Shown here in pieces: positions 43,350-52,782 of a stretch of DNA of 64,000 nucleotides. Within the stretch, counting starts at the first letter, position 1. The number at the start of each line of letters is the position of its first letter. The stretch is from Candidatus Chloroheliaceae bacterium (GTDB lineage Bacteria; Chloroflexota; Chloroflexia; Chloroheliales; Chloroheliaceae), in NCBI GenBank assembly GCA_013390945.1, contig JACAUC010000001.1, positions 1 to 64,000 of the forward strand. The letters are read 5' to 3'. The notes beneath the pieces were generated by a model, which was not told where the DNA came from, made no database searches, and saw only the letters and a program-made list of their open reading frames with translations. Made by a program: the position numbers and the translations under genes.

Positions 43350-44186
43350 ATGGACGATAATTATTTTTTGCAGTCGAACTATCTTGAAGCCAAGCCGCAA
43401 AGGTGGCGGCTAACGTTGCCAACTCCCTTCACTTGGGGTACTTACCGGGTCTGGCAACGCAACCGGGATGCCTTTTTACGGCGCTGGAAAACCGAACTAT
43501 GGCCGCCCTTTGTCGAGACCATAATGACGCTGTTGGCGTTTGGATTTGGGATAGGGGTTTACATTCAGGGGCAAGTGGAGGGGATGAGCTATCTACAGTT
43601 TATCGCCCCTGGCTTGATAATGAGTTCGGTGCTTTTTACGGCTACATTTGAGTGTATGTTTGGTACTTACATTCGGATGAAGATTGAAAAGATGTTTGAC
43701 GCAACCCTTGCTACTCCAATTACCCTCGAAGAGGTGGTCAGTGGCGAGATTACGTGGGCGGCTACGAGGGCGACGTTTACCGGAAGCTGTGTGTTGTTGG
43801 TCTTGGCTCCGCTCAATCTACTGCCGAATTGGTGGGTGGTACTATTGCCGTTGCTGGGTCTTATCACTGGCTTTATGATGGCAAGTCTCGCCATAATTGT
43901 CACTAGTCTAGTGCCTAGCATCAATGCCTTCAACTATTTTATCACTTTGGGGGTAGTACCAATGCAATTATTTAGCGATGTCTTTTTTTCGGTCTCGCAA
44001 ATACCGGAAAACCTGCGCTGGCTGGTCTACTTTTCGCCCCTCTATCCCGCGACACGATTGGCCCGTGCCATTTTTGTTGGGCAGATGGGGCCGGAGTTGT
44101 TGGGCTATCTCCTCTGGATTAGTCTACTTTCGCTGGTCTTTTATAGCTTGGCTCTTCGCCTGATGCGCCACAGGCTGATAAAATAG
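43350..44186 (+). CDS. ABC-2 type permease, NodJ/DrrB type
   Basis: A 278-residue membrane protein with six hydrophobic segments after a 45-residue cytoplasmic lead. Features include IAPGLIMSSVLFTATFE and LPNWWVVLLPLLGLITGFM, with the C-terminal LYPATRLARAIFVG typical of ABC-2 permeases. It follows the ATPase by 9 bp. No lesion is seen. It is probably the pore of the exporter. Confidence 0.92.
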   Translation: MDDNYFLQSNYLEAKPQRWRLTLPTPFTWGTYRVWQRNRDAFLRRWKTELWPPFVETIMTLLAFGFGIGVYIQGQVEGMSYLQFIAPGLIMSSVLFTATFECMFGTYIRMKIEKMFDATLATPITLEEVVSGEITWAATRATFTGSCVLLVLAPLNLLPNWWVVLLPLLGLITGFMMASLAIIVTSLVPSINAFNYFITLGVVPMQLFSDVFFSVSQIPENLRWLVYFSPLYPATRLARAIFVGQMGPELLGYLLWISLLSLVFYSLALRLMRHRLIK

Positions 44187-44205
44187 ATCAATGGGCCGCG
44201 CTATC

Positions 44206-44428
44206 CTAATTAGGCTGGGCAGGTAGCTCTATATTTGTGTATGGCTTCTGTTCCTCAGCTTCAAGCTCAAGGTAGGCCGCTTCCACATACTCCCGATCAA
44301 AGCGGTCTACCTTGAGGGATGACGCAAATCCACGCTCGTTATCCACCATTAGTGCATTTCCCGGCATCCGACGCGCTATGTTACGCTCGGTTCCTTCCAA
44401 TGCACCATCCATCTCTGTCAGGTTTTGA
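44206..44428 (-). pseudogene. 3' fragment of a second herA copy
   Basis: The minus-strand frame MDGALEGTERNIARRMPGN continues as ALMVDNERGFASSLKVDRF and ends QKPYTNIELPAQPN. It is nearly identical to the last 60 residues of the HerA-like protein at 34550-36343, with a small deletion (EAVKLAYQELEAEEQ becomes EAAYLELEAEEQ). DNA similarity starts abruptly at about 44428 (TCAAAACCTGACAG). No upstream part is present. It is a leftover of a second operon copy, and it preserves the uninterrupted end of the gene. Confidence 0.85.
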
Positions 44429-44553
44429 TTTTTTCTGGTTTGGTATTACAACCCCTAAAGGCGGTGATTAAGGGGGTTTTGTACACTGCACAGGCTCAGT
44501 ATAGATTAGTCTGAGAAATAGCTTATGTGAATGAACCTTCAAAATACCTATTT
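44429..44553. other. Gap with a weak hairpin
   Basis: AACCCCT near 44450 and AGGGGGTT near 44471 can pair and are followed by TTG, possibly a weak terminator for the ABC exporter 260 bp upstream. Nothing else is visible. Confidence 0.3.
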
Positions 44554-45231
44554 TTATTCCTCCAGCTTCACTTTGACTTCGGCGAGCAGATCAAGTCGGT
44601 TGCCAATATAATCCAAGTTAAAAGTAACATTATTTCGGGTGGGTAAGCTATCTGCCGGGTAGTTTACGCTAACCACATAATGTTCGCAGTTTTCCAGCAA
44701 CCACTCACGCCATAAATAAGGGCTACCAGTCATTATTTCGGTGACAAACCCGGCTAAAGCGGCACCATGTCCTACCACTGCTACCGTTTGGTGTACCCCA
44801 GCTTCCGTTTGAATGATCTCCCACAATACCCTAGCGACGCGGGTATGGAAGAAGCGGCGAGTTTCGCCATCGGGCCAGCTAAACTCAGGGTCGTCCAAAC
44901 GCCAAGCATGGAAGAGTTCGGGATAGTAATCCTTGATTTGGGTCAGAGGCAGACCCTCCATCTCTCCAAAATTCTGTTCTTTCAAGTCCTCTTTTACAAG
45001 TGGGGTTAACCCGGTCGCTTGAGCCAGTGCCTCGGCGGTTTGCCTAGCCCGACGCAAAGAGCTGACGTAAATCTGTTCGACTTTGTAGGTTTCCAGAATC
45101 TTGTCAGCCGCCGCCCTAGCCTGTTCGTAGCCCCTTTCGTTTAATTCAGGGTCGCCCCAACCTGTCAGGCGCATCCCGCTATTATGATCGGTCTCGCCGT
45201 GCCGCAACAAAACTAAAATTAATTTATTCAT
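44554..45231 (-). CDS. Histidine phosphatase (phosphoglycerate mutase family)
   Basis: A 225-residue cytosolic enzyme of the RHG branch. The catalytic LRHGETDHNS has His11, with WGDPELNERG, LRRARQTAE, a Glu in NFGEMEG and the second His in VVGHGAALAG. It could act on phosphoglycerate, alpha-ribazole phosphate or another phosphoester; the substrate cannot be told. It is upstream of and on the same strand as nothing but itself; argJ lies 42 bp upstream, so they may be co-transcribed. Confidence 0.9.
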   Translation of the reverse strand: MNKLILVLLRHGETDHNSGMRLTGWGDPELNERGYEQARAAADKILETYKVEQIYVSSLRRARQTAEALAQATGLTPLVKEDLKEQNFGEMEGLPLTQIKDYYPELFHAWRLDDPEFSWPDGETRRFFHTRVARVLWEIIQTEAGVHQTVAVVGHGAALAGFVTEIMTGSPYLWREWLLENCEHYVVSVNYPADSLPTRNNVTFNLDYIGNRLDLLAEVKVKLEE

Positions 45232-45273
45232 TTAGGTAAAAGCCTTCTTGAGTCTATTAGCTGTGCTACTCTA

Positions 45274-46527
45274 TTAAGTTTCATACTCACTATTGATAAC
45301 CACATACTCTTGGGTTAGGTCACAGCCCCAAGCCAGTGCATCATCCTCGCCAGCGTGTAGATCGAGTGTGATATAGACGGTTGGGCCTTTGAGGGCTTCC
45401 TGAGCCTCGGCTTTTTCAAAAGGTTGGGGTACACCGGCTAACATCAGCGGAATTTCACCAAAGTAAATATCAACCTTTTCGGGTGCAAATTTTGCCCCAC
45501 TACGTCCTGCTGCCGCAATCACCCGGCCCCAATTCGGGTCACTGCCAAAGATAGCCGCTTTGGTCAGGTTACTCCCTGCGGCAGTCCGGGCTACTAGATG
45601 AGCCTCTTCCTTAGAAGCTGCCCCGCGTACCCAAATTTCGATCAGTTTAGTAGCCCCCTCGCCATCGCGAGCGATCTCTTTAGCCAGATAAACCATCACC
45701 GCTCTCAAAGCTTCTTTGAACTTGAGTTCATCTTCGGCGGAGGCCGCTTGACCTAGCGTGGGATTACCCGCCAAACCGTTTGCCAAGGCCAATACCGAAT
45801 CGTTGGTACTAGTATCGCCGTCTACCGTGATAGCATTAAAACTCTCCTGTACCAGTTCGCGAATGATAGCTTGCAAAAACTCCGGGGTAGCCGCCGCATC
45901 AGTGGTGAGGTAGCAGAGCATAGTTGCCATATTGGGATGGATCATACCTGCTCCCTTGCACATCCCCCCGATAAGAACCTGCTTCCCACCCAACTGAAGA
46001 CGAGCCACGCAGCGTTTAGGTCGGGTATCAGTAGTCATAATACAAAAAGAAGCGGTCAACCCTGCCGTCTCACCCTCGACTAACTCCAGTGCTGCCACGC
46101 CTTGCTGGATCTTGTGCATCGGCAATAAGTGACCAATCACCCCGGTAGAAGTGACTAATACTAGTTCAGGTGACAGGCCGAGTTTATCTGCGGTCAGTGT
46201 CGCCATTTCACGAGTATCCGCCAAACCTTGCGCCCCGGTACAGGCGTTGGCAATTCCGGCGTTATAGATCACCGCTTGGGCCTGACCACGCTGCACGACT
46301 GCTTCATCCCATAATACGGGTGCAGCCCGCACTAGATTGGTGGTAAAGACCCCGGCTACCGACGCTGGTACACTGGAGACCAATATGCCCAAGTCAAGCT
46401 TACCCTCGCCATAAGTTTTCAGACCACAATAGACCGCCCCGGCTATAAAACCTTGGGGTAGACATACCCCGGCGGGATGACCCGGCAGAAAATCAAAATC
46501 CGCTGAATAAACAGGTTCTTTCCTCAT
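45274..46527 (-). CDS. argJ: Arginine biosynthesis bifunctional protein ArgJ
   Basis: A 417-residue glutamate N-acetyltransferase/amino-acid acetyltransferase. The autocatalytic cleavage site is GMIHPNMATML, with Thr202 the nucleophile of the beta chain. GDTSTNDS and the C-terminal CDLTQEYVVINSEYET are also as in the family. ArgJ makes N-acetylglutamate and recycles acetyl groups in arginine synthesis. It stands alone here, without argB, C or D. Its length is standard and nothing looks broken. Confidence 0.95.
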   Translation of the reverse strand: MRKEPVYSADFDFLPGHPAGVCLPQGFIAGAVYCGLKTYGEGKLDLGILVSSVPASVAGVFTTNLVRAAPVLWDEAVVQRGQAQAVIYNAGIANACTGAQGLADTREMATLTADKLGLSPELVLVTSTGVIGHLLPMHKIQQGVAALELVEGETAGLTASFCIMTTDTRPKRCVARLQLGGKQVLIGGMCKGAGMIHPNMATMLCYLTTDAAATPEFLQAIIRELVQESFNAITVDGDTSTNDSVLALANGLAGNPTLGQAASAEDELKFKEALRAVMVYLAKEIARDGEGATKLIEIWVRGAASKEEAHLVARTAAGSNLTKAAIFGSDPNWGRVIAAAGRSGAKFAPEKVDIYFGEIPLMLAGVPQPFEKAEAQEALKGPTVYITLDLHAGEDDALAWGCDLTQEYVVINSEYET

Positions 46528-46550
46528 CGTCCTCTCTTTCTCATTTTAAA

Positions 46551-47153
46551 TTATCGGTGGTTCTCTTCTAACTGAACCCGCACTTGATTGATTTGCTCCG
46601 ATTTAAGCACAATCACCGTTCCAAAACCCTCATTTGTCACCTTAGCCAAAAGTTCCCGGAATAGCTCAAATTGCAAGGCCACTACTTCGCGACCAACCGG
46701 AGGCGGATCAATCCGAGCAGCATCACGGGCAGCACAAACCTCTTCGGAAACATCAAAGACCAAAAGCAGGGTAGGGTAGGAATAATAGTGGGCTAGATGC
46801 AACAGGCTCTGCCGGGCAAATTCTTGCAAGGCAGTACTATCAATAATGGTAGTGCAACCTAGTGCCATCCGCAACCGAGCAATGTGATTTACTAGCTCAA
46901 ACGCCTCTCTATTTACGGTTTGGCTACGCATATCATCGCAAACTAACGCCCGACAACGGTCACTGGAAACCACGTAAGTCTCAGGAAAGTGCTGAGCTGC
47001 AAAGCTACTTTTGCCGCTGCCGCTTGCTCCGCACAAAATTACCATAATTGAGCGGGGCAAATGCAAGATGTTATTCTGATCTAAATAGGGGCTTTTTTCC
47101 TTCAAAATCCGCTTTACATTCTCCAATTTCTGTTTAAAATAGATCTCAAGCAA
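46551..47153 (-). CDS. AAA_33/PNK-like ATPase (polynucleotide-kinase type)
   Basis: A 200-residue P-loop kinase. Walker A is CGASGSGKSS with Lys48. VVSSDRCRALVCDDM has the Asp expected of T4 polynucleotide kinase-like proteins, and a lid-like R-x-x-R region occurs near VCAARDAARIDPP. No phosphatase domain is attached. It may phosphorylate 5'-OH ends of RNA or DNA or a small molecule. It is 24 bp from argJ and on the same strand, probably upstream in the same transcript. A role in RNA repair is possible. Confidence 0.8.
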   Translation of the reverse strand: MLEIYFKQKLENVKRILKEKSPYLDQNNILHLPRSIMVILCGASGSGKSSFAAQHFPETYVVSSDRCRALVCDDMRSQTVNREAFELVNHIARLRMALGCTTIIDSTALQEFARQSLLHLAHYYSYPTLLLVFDVSEEVCAARDAARIDPPPVGREVVALQFELFRELLAKVTNEGFGTVIVLKSEQINQVRVQLEENHR

Positions 47154-47228
47154 GAACTATTATATACCGCTTCTACCGATTTTCAAAGGTGCTGGCGCGA
47201 GAATAAGGGATCCGTTTTTTGTAAGGGC

Positions 47229-47257
47229 AAAACGTTGGAGTTTAAAACTCTCGTTTT
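47229..47257. promoter_or_regulatory. Imperfect palindrome upstream of the CHAT gene
   Basis: AAAACG at 47229-47234 and CGTTTT at 47252-47257 surround GAGTTT-A-AAACTC (47238-47250). It lies about 85 bp upstream of the chosen start and between divergent genes. It could be an operator for either. No -35/-10 pair is convincing. Confidence 0.3.
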
Positions 47258-47340
47258 GTAAATGTATACCATCTGTGTTAGACTTAGGTGGTATAGTGGC
47301 ACTACTTTTAGACTTGAAAATAGAGATGTTGAGGAAACCT

Positions 47341-50300
47341 GTGGAGACAAGAATTTATCTTGATTTCGATCTACAAATCGAATCATACTATCAAGGTTAT
47401 CATGCCGAGGTCTTAAATTCCCCGGCAGGTCCGGCGGCGGGGGATTTTCGGCTGCCTTTTTCTCAACTTGAGTTGGAGGATATACTTCTTCAACTAGGGC
47501 AAACCTGTTATGTTGAGCCTGAAGGGTTGGTTGCCACCAAGGAATTTGGCTGGCAGCTTTTCAATGCCATCTTTAGTGGCGAAATTCAACGCTCCCTAAG
47601 CCTTAGTATAAATGAAGCTTATCGTCAAGGGGCAGGTTTACGGTTCCGCTTATTCCTTGATAAAGCTCCCGAATTGGTAGATTTGCCTTGGGAGTATCTC
47701 TATTACCCTGCTTTCAACGATTTCTTGGGCCTCTTACAACAGGTTGCCCTAGTTCGCTATCTGAAAATGGACGAAGTTGTTTCATCTCTGTCGGTAGAAC
47801 CCCCCCTTAGAGCATTAGTGCTAATTTCTAAACCAGACCAATATCCCCAATTTGAGGTGAAGAAGGAATGGGATGAATTGAATGAAGCCCTAAGTGAGTT
47901 ACAACAAGCGGGCTTGTTGACGCTAGAACGGGTAGAAGAAGCTACCCTCGCCGGATTGCAAAAGCACTTACAAAAAAACGACTATCACATTTTTCATTAT
48001 ATCGGTCATGGTTACTATGACGTACTACTCAGAGATGGGGTGGTGGTGCTGGAAAATGCTGAAGGGCAGAGCCACCCGGTAAGTGGTCGGGAGTTAGGTC
48101 AAGTGTTGCACGAGCATAGTAGCTTGCGGTTGGCAATTTTGGATGCTTGCGAAGCGGCTCGTACTTCTCGCACGGATCCCTATGCGGCTACCGCTCAGAG
48201 TTTGGTGCAGCAAGGTCTCCCTGCCGTTATCTCAATGCAGTTTGAAATAGGTGATGCCGCCGAAGCGATCCAAGCCGAGGTACTTTATAGCGCGTTAGCC
48301 CATGGAGAGGGCGTAGATATAGCCTTGAGCAAGGCTCGGCAGTCTGTCTTTGCCAAAGGCAATGACGTAGAATGGGGTAGTTCAGTACTTTATCTGAGTA
48401 GTCCCAATGGACGACTCTTTGACCTGATGCCCCTAAATACCGAAAAACAGGTTGCCAATCTTTATCACAAGGCTTTGGTTGCTACCGAACAAGAAAAATG
48501 GGATACGGCAGTGGAGAGCCTACAAACACTCCTAAGACTTGATCCTAACCAAGTGGAGGCCCAAGAGAAGCTGAAGCAAATTCAGCAGCAACAAGAATTG
48601 GATAATTTGTACACTAGCGGTCAAAACCACTCTAAGGCAGGTCGGTGGGGCGACGCCATAGCAGTTTTGCGGCAGGTGCAAGGCATTAGGAGTAATTATA
48701 AAGAGGTAGAGACGCTCCTAAATAGTTGTGAAATCGAGTATGAGCGCACCCGATTCACCACACTTGAGCAAGAAGCTCAGCTCGCGCTTTATCGAGAAGA
48801 GTGGGATGTCGCTATAGAAAAGCTACAAAGCCTATTAACCCTAGATCCCAACCAAGTTGAAATCGCTGAGCGGCTCCATCAGGCTCAATCGCATCAACAA
48901 TTAACAAAACTATATGCCACTGGACAGCAATATTATGAGGAGTATCGCTGGTGCGAGGCTCTGGAAATCTTCAACCAAATTCAAGCAATTGATAGCAATT
49001 ACCAGAACGTGCGAACGTTGAGCGGGGTGTGCGATGAGGAATGTAGGCGTATAAAAATCACCACACTTCCCCAAGAGGCCCAAGCTGAGATTGATCGAGG
49101 AAATTGGACTGTTGCGGCCCAAAAGCTACAACAACTCCTCGAAATTGATCCCCTTCAGTATGAAGCACAAGACAAACTGAGCTATGTGCGTCAACAGCAA
49201 GAAGTAGGAAAGTTGTATCAAGCGGGCTATGATTCCTGCAAAGCAGAACGCTGGGAGGAAGCACTGGAATACCTCCAGCAGGTATACGACAAGGCGGGCA
49301 ATTTTAGAAATGTGGAGGCCATTATTAGCAAGGTCAAAGCTAAAATTGCTGGAGCAATCGAAGAGCAGCCGCCTCAAATTACTTCGCTCTACGCCGAAGC
49401 CCAAGATGCAATTGAGCGGGAAAAATGGGCCGTTGCAATTGAAAAGTTCAAGACTATTCTAAATCTTGATTCCTCCCAAATCCAAGCAGAGACCAAACTA
49501 AATCAGGCACGACGACAGCAGGAGTGGGCTACGCTTTATACCACCGGCTATGAATATTACACCGCCACACGCTGGCAAGAGGCTTTGAAATGCTTCCGAC
49601 AATTGCAGAAAGTTGCCGATAATTATAAAGACGTGGCAACCTTGATTCCTGAAATCGAGACCAAGCTAGAAGAAACCATTATACCAACGAAGAGTTATCT
49701 TGATTTCGATTTAGAAATAGTGCCTGCCAACCAAGGCTATTCTCTTCAGGTCATAAATGCCCCGGTCGAACCAGCCAGCAGTAATTTCCTAATCCCTTTT
49801 TCCCCGGTTGAACTGGAAAACCTGCTTTTTAACCTCGGACGTACTCGTTTTGTGACCAATCAGGAATTAGTTCCGACCAGAGAATTTGGCTGGAAACTCT
49901 TTAATGCGATTTTCAATGGGGAACTCCTGAGATGTCTTAGCAATAGTTTAACCGAAGCTTATCGTCAAGGTGTAGGTTTACGCTTCCGCTTGATTCTTGG
50001 GAAAACACCTGAACTGGTGGATTTACCGTGGGAGTATCTCTACTACCCCGGCATGGATAACTTTATGGGCCTTTTGCAAAAGACTACGCTAATACGCTAC
50101 ATCGAAGTAGCGGAACGAGCTAAGCACTTGTCAATTGAGCCACCTCTTAGGCTGTTGGTAATGATTTCCAGCCCAACGGATTACCCTAATTTTGATGTAG
50201 ATTTAGAATGGATCAGGCTATACGAATCCCTAGCCGAAATACAGCAAGAGGGCTTGGTCTTTATGGAGCGGATGGAACGAGCCACCCTGTCCGAACTACA

Positions 50301-52437
50301 ACATAAGTTAACGTTAGGTGAATACCATGTCTTTCACTACATTGGCCCTGCCTATTTTGAGCCAAATCTTAAAACAGGCGTACTAGTACTAGAGGATGAG
50401 GAAGGGCGAAGCCAACTGCTAAGTGGTCCAGAATTAGGAAAGCTGCTTCACAAACACAATACCATACGGCTAGTAGTTCTTAACATCAACGGTGCGGAAG
50501 GGGGACGTACCTCCCTAGCTGACCCGTTCGCGTCCACCGCTCAAAGTCTGATCCATTCTGGAATACCAGCAGTAGTATCTATGCAGTTCGAAATAACCAA
50601 TGAAGCACTCTCTGCCCACACCGAGGCTTTCTATAACACCTTAACACAAGGACATGGGGTGGATTTGGCACTAAGTGAGGCCCGGCAAGCCGCCTTTAGC
50701 AAAGGCAACGACGTGGAATGGGCTAGTCCGGTACTTTACTTGAGTAACCCGGAAGGTCGTATCTTTGAGATGGCACCGTTAAGTATCGAGCAACAGGTCG
50801 CTGTACTCTCTAATAAAGCTTTGGCTGCTAGTCAACAGAAGGAATGGTCACTAGCAGTAGAACAATTAAAAGCACTTGTAGCCCTTGATCCTTCTCAGTC
50901 TGGAATAGCCGATAGTTTAATCCAAGCTCGCCAACAACAGGACTTATCAAGTTTCTACGCTAGTGGTTATCTTGCTTACGATGCCAAACGTTGGAAGAAA
51001 GCCCTAGAAGCTTTCCGACAAGTAGAGGAAATAGATAGTAACTATCGGGATGTGGGGACGCTTATACCAATCTGCGAGACCTCTGCCAGAGAGGAAGAGC
51101 TTGTTCTACTCCAACAAGCGGCTCAGGTAGCTTTTGACCACGAAGATTGGTATGGTGCGATTGAGAAATTACAAAACATTCTAGTAATTGACCCCTTCCT
51201 AATTGAAATTACCGAAAAGCTGAGTCTAGCTCAAAGAGAGCTAGACTTGATCCGACTCTATACCAGTGGACAGGACTCTTATAGAAGCGGACAATGGCAC
51301 GACGCTCTGAGAGCTTTCTACCAAACCCGAAACCTTGACAGCAGCTATAAAGATGTAGCAAGTCTAATAAGTCGCCTTGAACAAATAATAGAGGAGGAGG
51401 AAGCCCAATCCCAAGCGACGACACTCATCAGTGAGGCCCAGGCTGCGCTTGAGCAGGAGGATTGGGTTGACGCAAATCAAAAAATCCAAGCTCTTCAGGC
51501 GATGGGGCCAAATTATGCGGGGGCGGCCTCAGATCTGCTAGAACATTACGAGCAACAACAACAACTGGCAACCCTCTACATCACTAGCTATGAACACTAC
51601 AAAGCTGCTCGTTGGGAAGAGGCTTTAGAAAGCTTACGACAACTGCAAGGGATGAAGAGCCACTATAAGGATGTGGATAATCTTATCTACCAGATTGAAA
51701 GCGGGCAAGCCGAAGTATCTAAAGATCAATTTTCGGAATTGTATCCTGATGCACCACCTTATGTGTTGCAATCAGAAACAGAGGAAGAGGGGGTTCAAAT
51801 GGTAGATTTGGGCGCATCTGATACGGCTCAATTCCGACCCTCTCCCGCCCAGACTTCTAAACAAGCGTCACAAGCGTCTAATACATCCCCCTCAAAGAAT
51901 GTCAGATCGCACCAGAAGTCTAACCAACCTCCTTCGACTCCTAAAGAGAAGAAGAAGTTCGCCGAAGAGTTGCCAGTAAGGGTACTCTACTGTATTTTAA
52001 TTGGCTGGTGGGTTGGCCTCATCTGGACAATCGTGGCTTCTCTTGTTTGCTTGCCCATCTTTTCTATCGAGACCGGGATTACTATGCTCAAAAGGCTACC
52101 GACTCTTCTAACCTTACGCCCAGTTGAACCAGTACCCGCCGCAGTTCCAGTCGCTCCTAAATCAAAGGTAACCGCTCCTCAACATAGCTTCTTCTTCCGA
52201 TTCACCTATTTCATTCTTCTTGGTTGGTGGCTAAGTTTAATCTGGAATTTGATCGGATATGGTATGTGTTTCTCCCGTAAAACTATCTCAAACGGCTTTA
52301 AAAGGTTTAACCGTTTACCACAGATATTGACGGGGCCAAAAGATTTGGGTTATTTACGGCTCTACGTTCTTATGGTTATATGGGGTCTTGTGCCTTTAAC
52401 CGTTATTATAATGATGATGGTAAATATGAAGAAGTAA
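47341..52437 (+). CDS. Tandem CHAT-TPR protein with YccF-like membrane domains
   Basis: A 1698-residue protein from GTG 47341 (GAGG six to nine bases upstream; ATG 47326 is an alternative). It has two repeats of one design. Unit 1 (residues 1-780) has a beta-rich lead, then a CHAT caspase-like domain with His223 (HYIGHGYY) and Cys270 (LDACEAAR), then four to five helical-hairpin repeats of about 80 residues. Unit 2 (781-1480) repeats all of this, but the catalytic pair is Pro1003 and Asn1050, so it is a pseudoprotease. After a Ser/Pro-rich linker come two YccF-like membrane pairs (GWWVGLIWTIVAS and GWWLSLIWNLIGYGM) and a last TM. CHAT proteases sense stress or phage in several defence systems. 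No partner is adjacent. Confidence 0.85.
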   Translation: METRIYLDFDLQIESYYQGYHAEVLNSPAGPAAGDFRLPFSQLELEDILLQLGQTCYVEPEGLVATKEFGWQLFNAIFSGEIQRSLSLSINEAYRQGAGLRFRLFLDKAPELVDLPWEYLYYPAFNDFLGLLQQVALVRYLKMDEVVSSLSVEPPLRALVLISKPDQYPQFEVKKEWDELNEALSELQQAGLLTLERVEEATLAGLQKHLQKNDYHIFHYIGHGYYDVLLRDGVVVLENAEGQSHPVSGRELGQVLHEHSSLRLAILDACEAARTSRTDPYAATAQSLVQQGLPAVISMQFEIGDAAEAIQAEVLYSALAHGEGVDIALSKARQSVFAKGNDVEWGSSVLYLSSPNGRLFDLMPLNTEKQVANLYHKALVATEQEKWDTAVESLQTLLRLDPNQVEAQEKLKQIQQQQELDNLYTSGQNHSKAGRWGDAIAVLRQVQGIRSNYKEVETLLNSCEIEYERTRFTTLEQEAQLALYREEWDVAIEKLQSLLTLDPNQVEIAERLHQAQSHQQLTKLYATGQQYYEEYRWCEALEIFNQIQAIDSNYQNVRTLSGVCDEECRRIKITTLPQEAQAEIDRGNWTVAAQKLQQLLEIDPLQYEAQDKLSYVRQQQEVGKLYQAGYDSCKAERWEEALEYLQQVYDKAGNFRNVEAIISKVKAKIAGAIEEQPPQITSLYAEAQDAIEREKWAVAIEKFKTILNLDSSQIQAETKLNQARRQQEWATLYTTGYEYYTATRWQEALKCFRQLQKVADNYKDVATLIPEIETKLEETIIPTKSYLDFDLEIVPANQGYSLQVINAPVEPASSNFLIPFSPVELENLLFNLGRTRFVTNQELVPTREFGWKLFNAIFNGELLRCLSNSLTEAYRQGVGLRFRLILGKTPELVDLPWEYLYYPGMDNFMGLLQKTTLIRYIEVAERAKHLSIEPPLRLLVMISSPTDYPNFDVDLEWIRLYESLAEIQQEGLVFMERMERATLSELQHKLTLGEYHVFHYIGPAYFEPNLKTGVLVLEDEEGRSQLLSGPELGKLLHKHNTIRLVVLNINGAEGGRTSLADPFASTAQSLIHSGIPAVVSMQFEITNEALSAHTEAFYNTLTQGHGVDLALSEARQAAFSKGNDVEWASPVLYLSNPEGRIFEMAPLSIEQQVAVLSNKALAASQQKEWSLAVEQLKALVALDPSQSGIADSLIQARQQQDLSSFYASGYLAYDAKRWKKALEAFRQVEEIDSNYRDVGTLIPICETSAREEELVLLQQAAQVAFDHEDWYGAIEKLQNILVIDPFLIEITEKLSLAQRELDLIRLYTSGQDSYRSGQWHDALRAFYQTRNLDSSYKDVASLISRLEQIIEEEEAQSQATTLISEAQAALEQEDWVDANQKIQALQAMGPNYAGAASDLLEHYEQQQQLATLYITSYEHYKAARWEEALESLRQLQGMKSHYKDVDNLIYQIESGQAEVSKDQFSELYPDAPPYVLQSETEEEGVQMVDLGASDTAQFRPSPAQTSKQASQASNTSPSKNVRSHQKSNQPPSTPKEKKKFAEELPVRVLYCILIGWWVGLIWTIVASLVCLPIFSIETGITMLKRLPTLLTLRPVEPVPAAVPVAPKSKVTAPQHSFFFRFTYFILLGWWLSLIWNLIGYGMCFSRKTISNGFKRFNRLPQILTGPKDLGYLRLYVLMVIWGLVPLTVIIMMMVNMKK

Positions 52438-52479
52438 TTTAATTTTAATCTTTTATCAAAAATTAATAAATTTCTTCAT

Positions 52480-52522
52480 ATTACACTAATGTTTCACTTG
52501 CAATATTAGTGTAATTTTATTT
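52480..52522 (+). terminator. Rho-independent terminator after the CHAT gene
   Basis: ATTACACTAAT (52480-52490) pairs perfectly with ATTAGTGTAAT (52505-52515) and is followed by TTTATTT. It lies 43 bp past the stop. Confidence 0.8.
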
Positions 52523-52575
52523 AAGGCTTAATTTAGTATAATAAAGTAGTTTTGAGTTTATAAAATAACAATAGG

Positions 52576-52646
52576 CTGGGGTGCAGGGACTCGAACCCCA
52601 ACTTACTGATCCAGAGTCAGCTGTCCTACCATTAGACGACACCCCA
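52576..52646 (-). tRNA. tRNA-Gln (anticodon CTG)
   Basis: On the minus strand the acceptor TGGGGTG (52646-52640) pairs with CACCCCA (52583-52577), with discriminator G at 52576. The D arm, anticodon loop CTCTGGA and TTCGAGTCC of the T arm are in place. The anticodon CUG reads CAG. The 3' CCA is not fully encoded (CCT). Its 3' end faces the CHAT gene, its 5' end the restriction-modification gene. Confidence 0.95.
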
Positions 52647-52782
52647 AAATTGCTTAACGGGTGCATTATACAATAATGCACCTTATAAAGCAAATTGGCC
52701 CATATTTTAGCCTCAAACGCAACCAACTGACTAAAGCACAGTTGGTTCTCCTTATTATTCACCAATAGGAGTAAAGTGGGTT

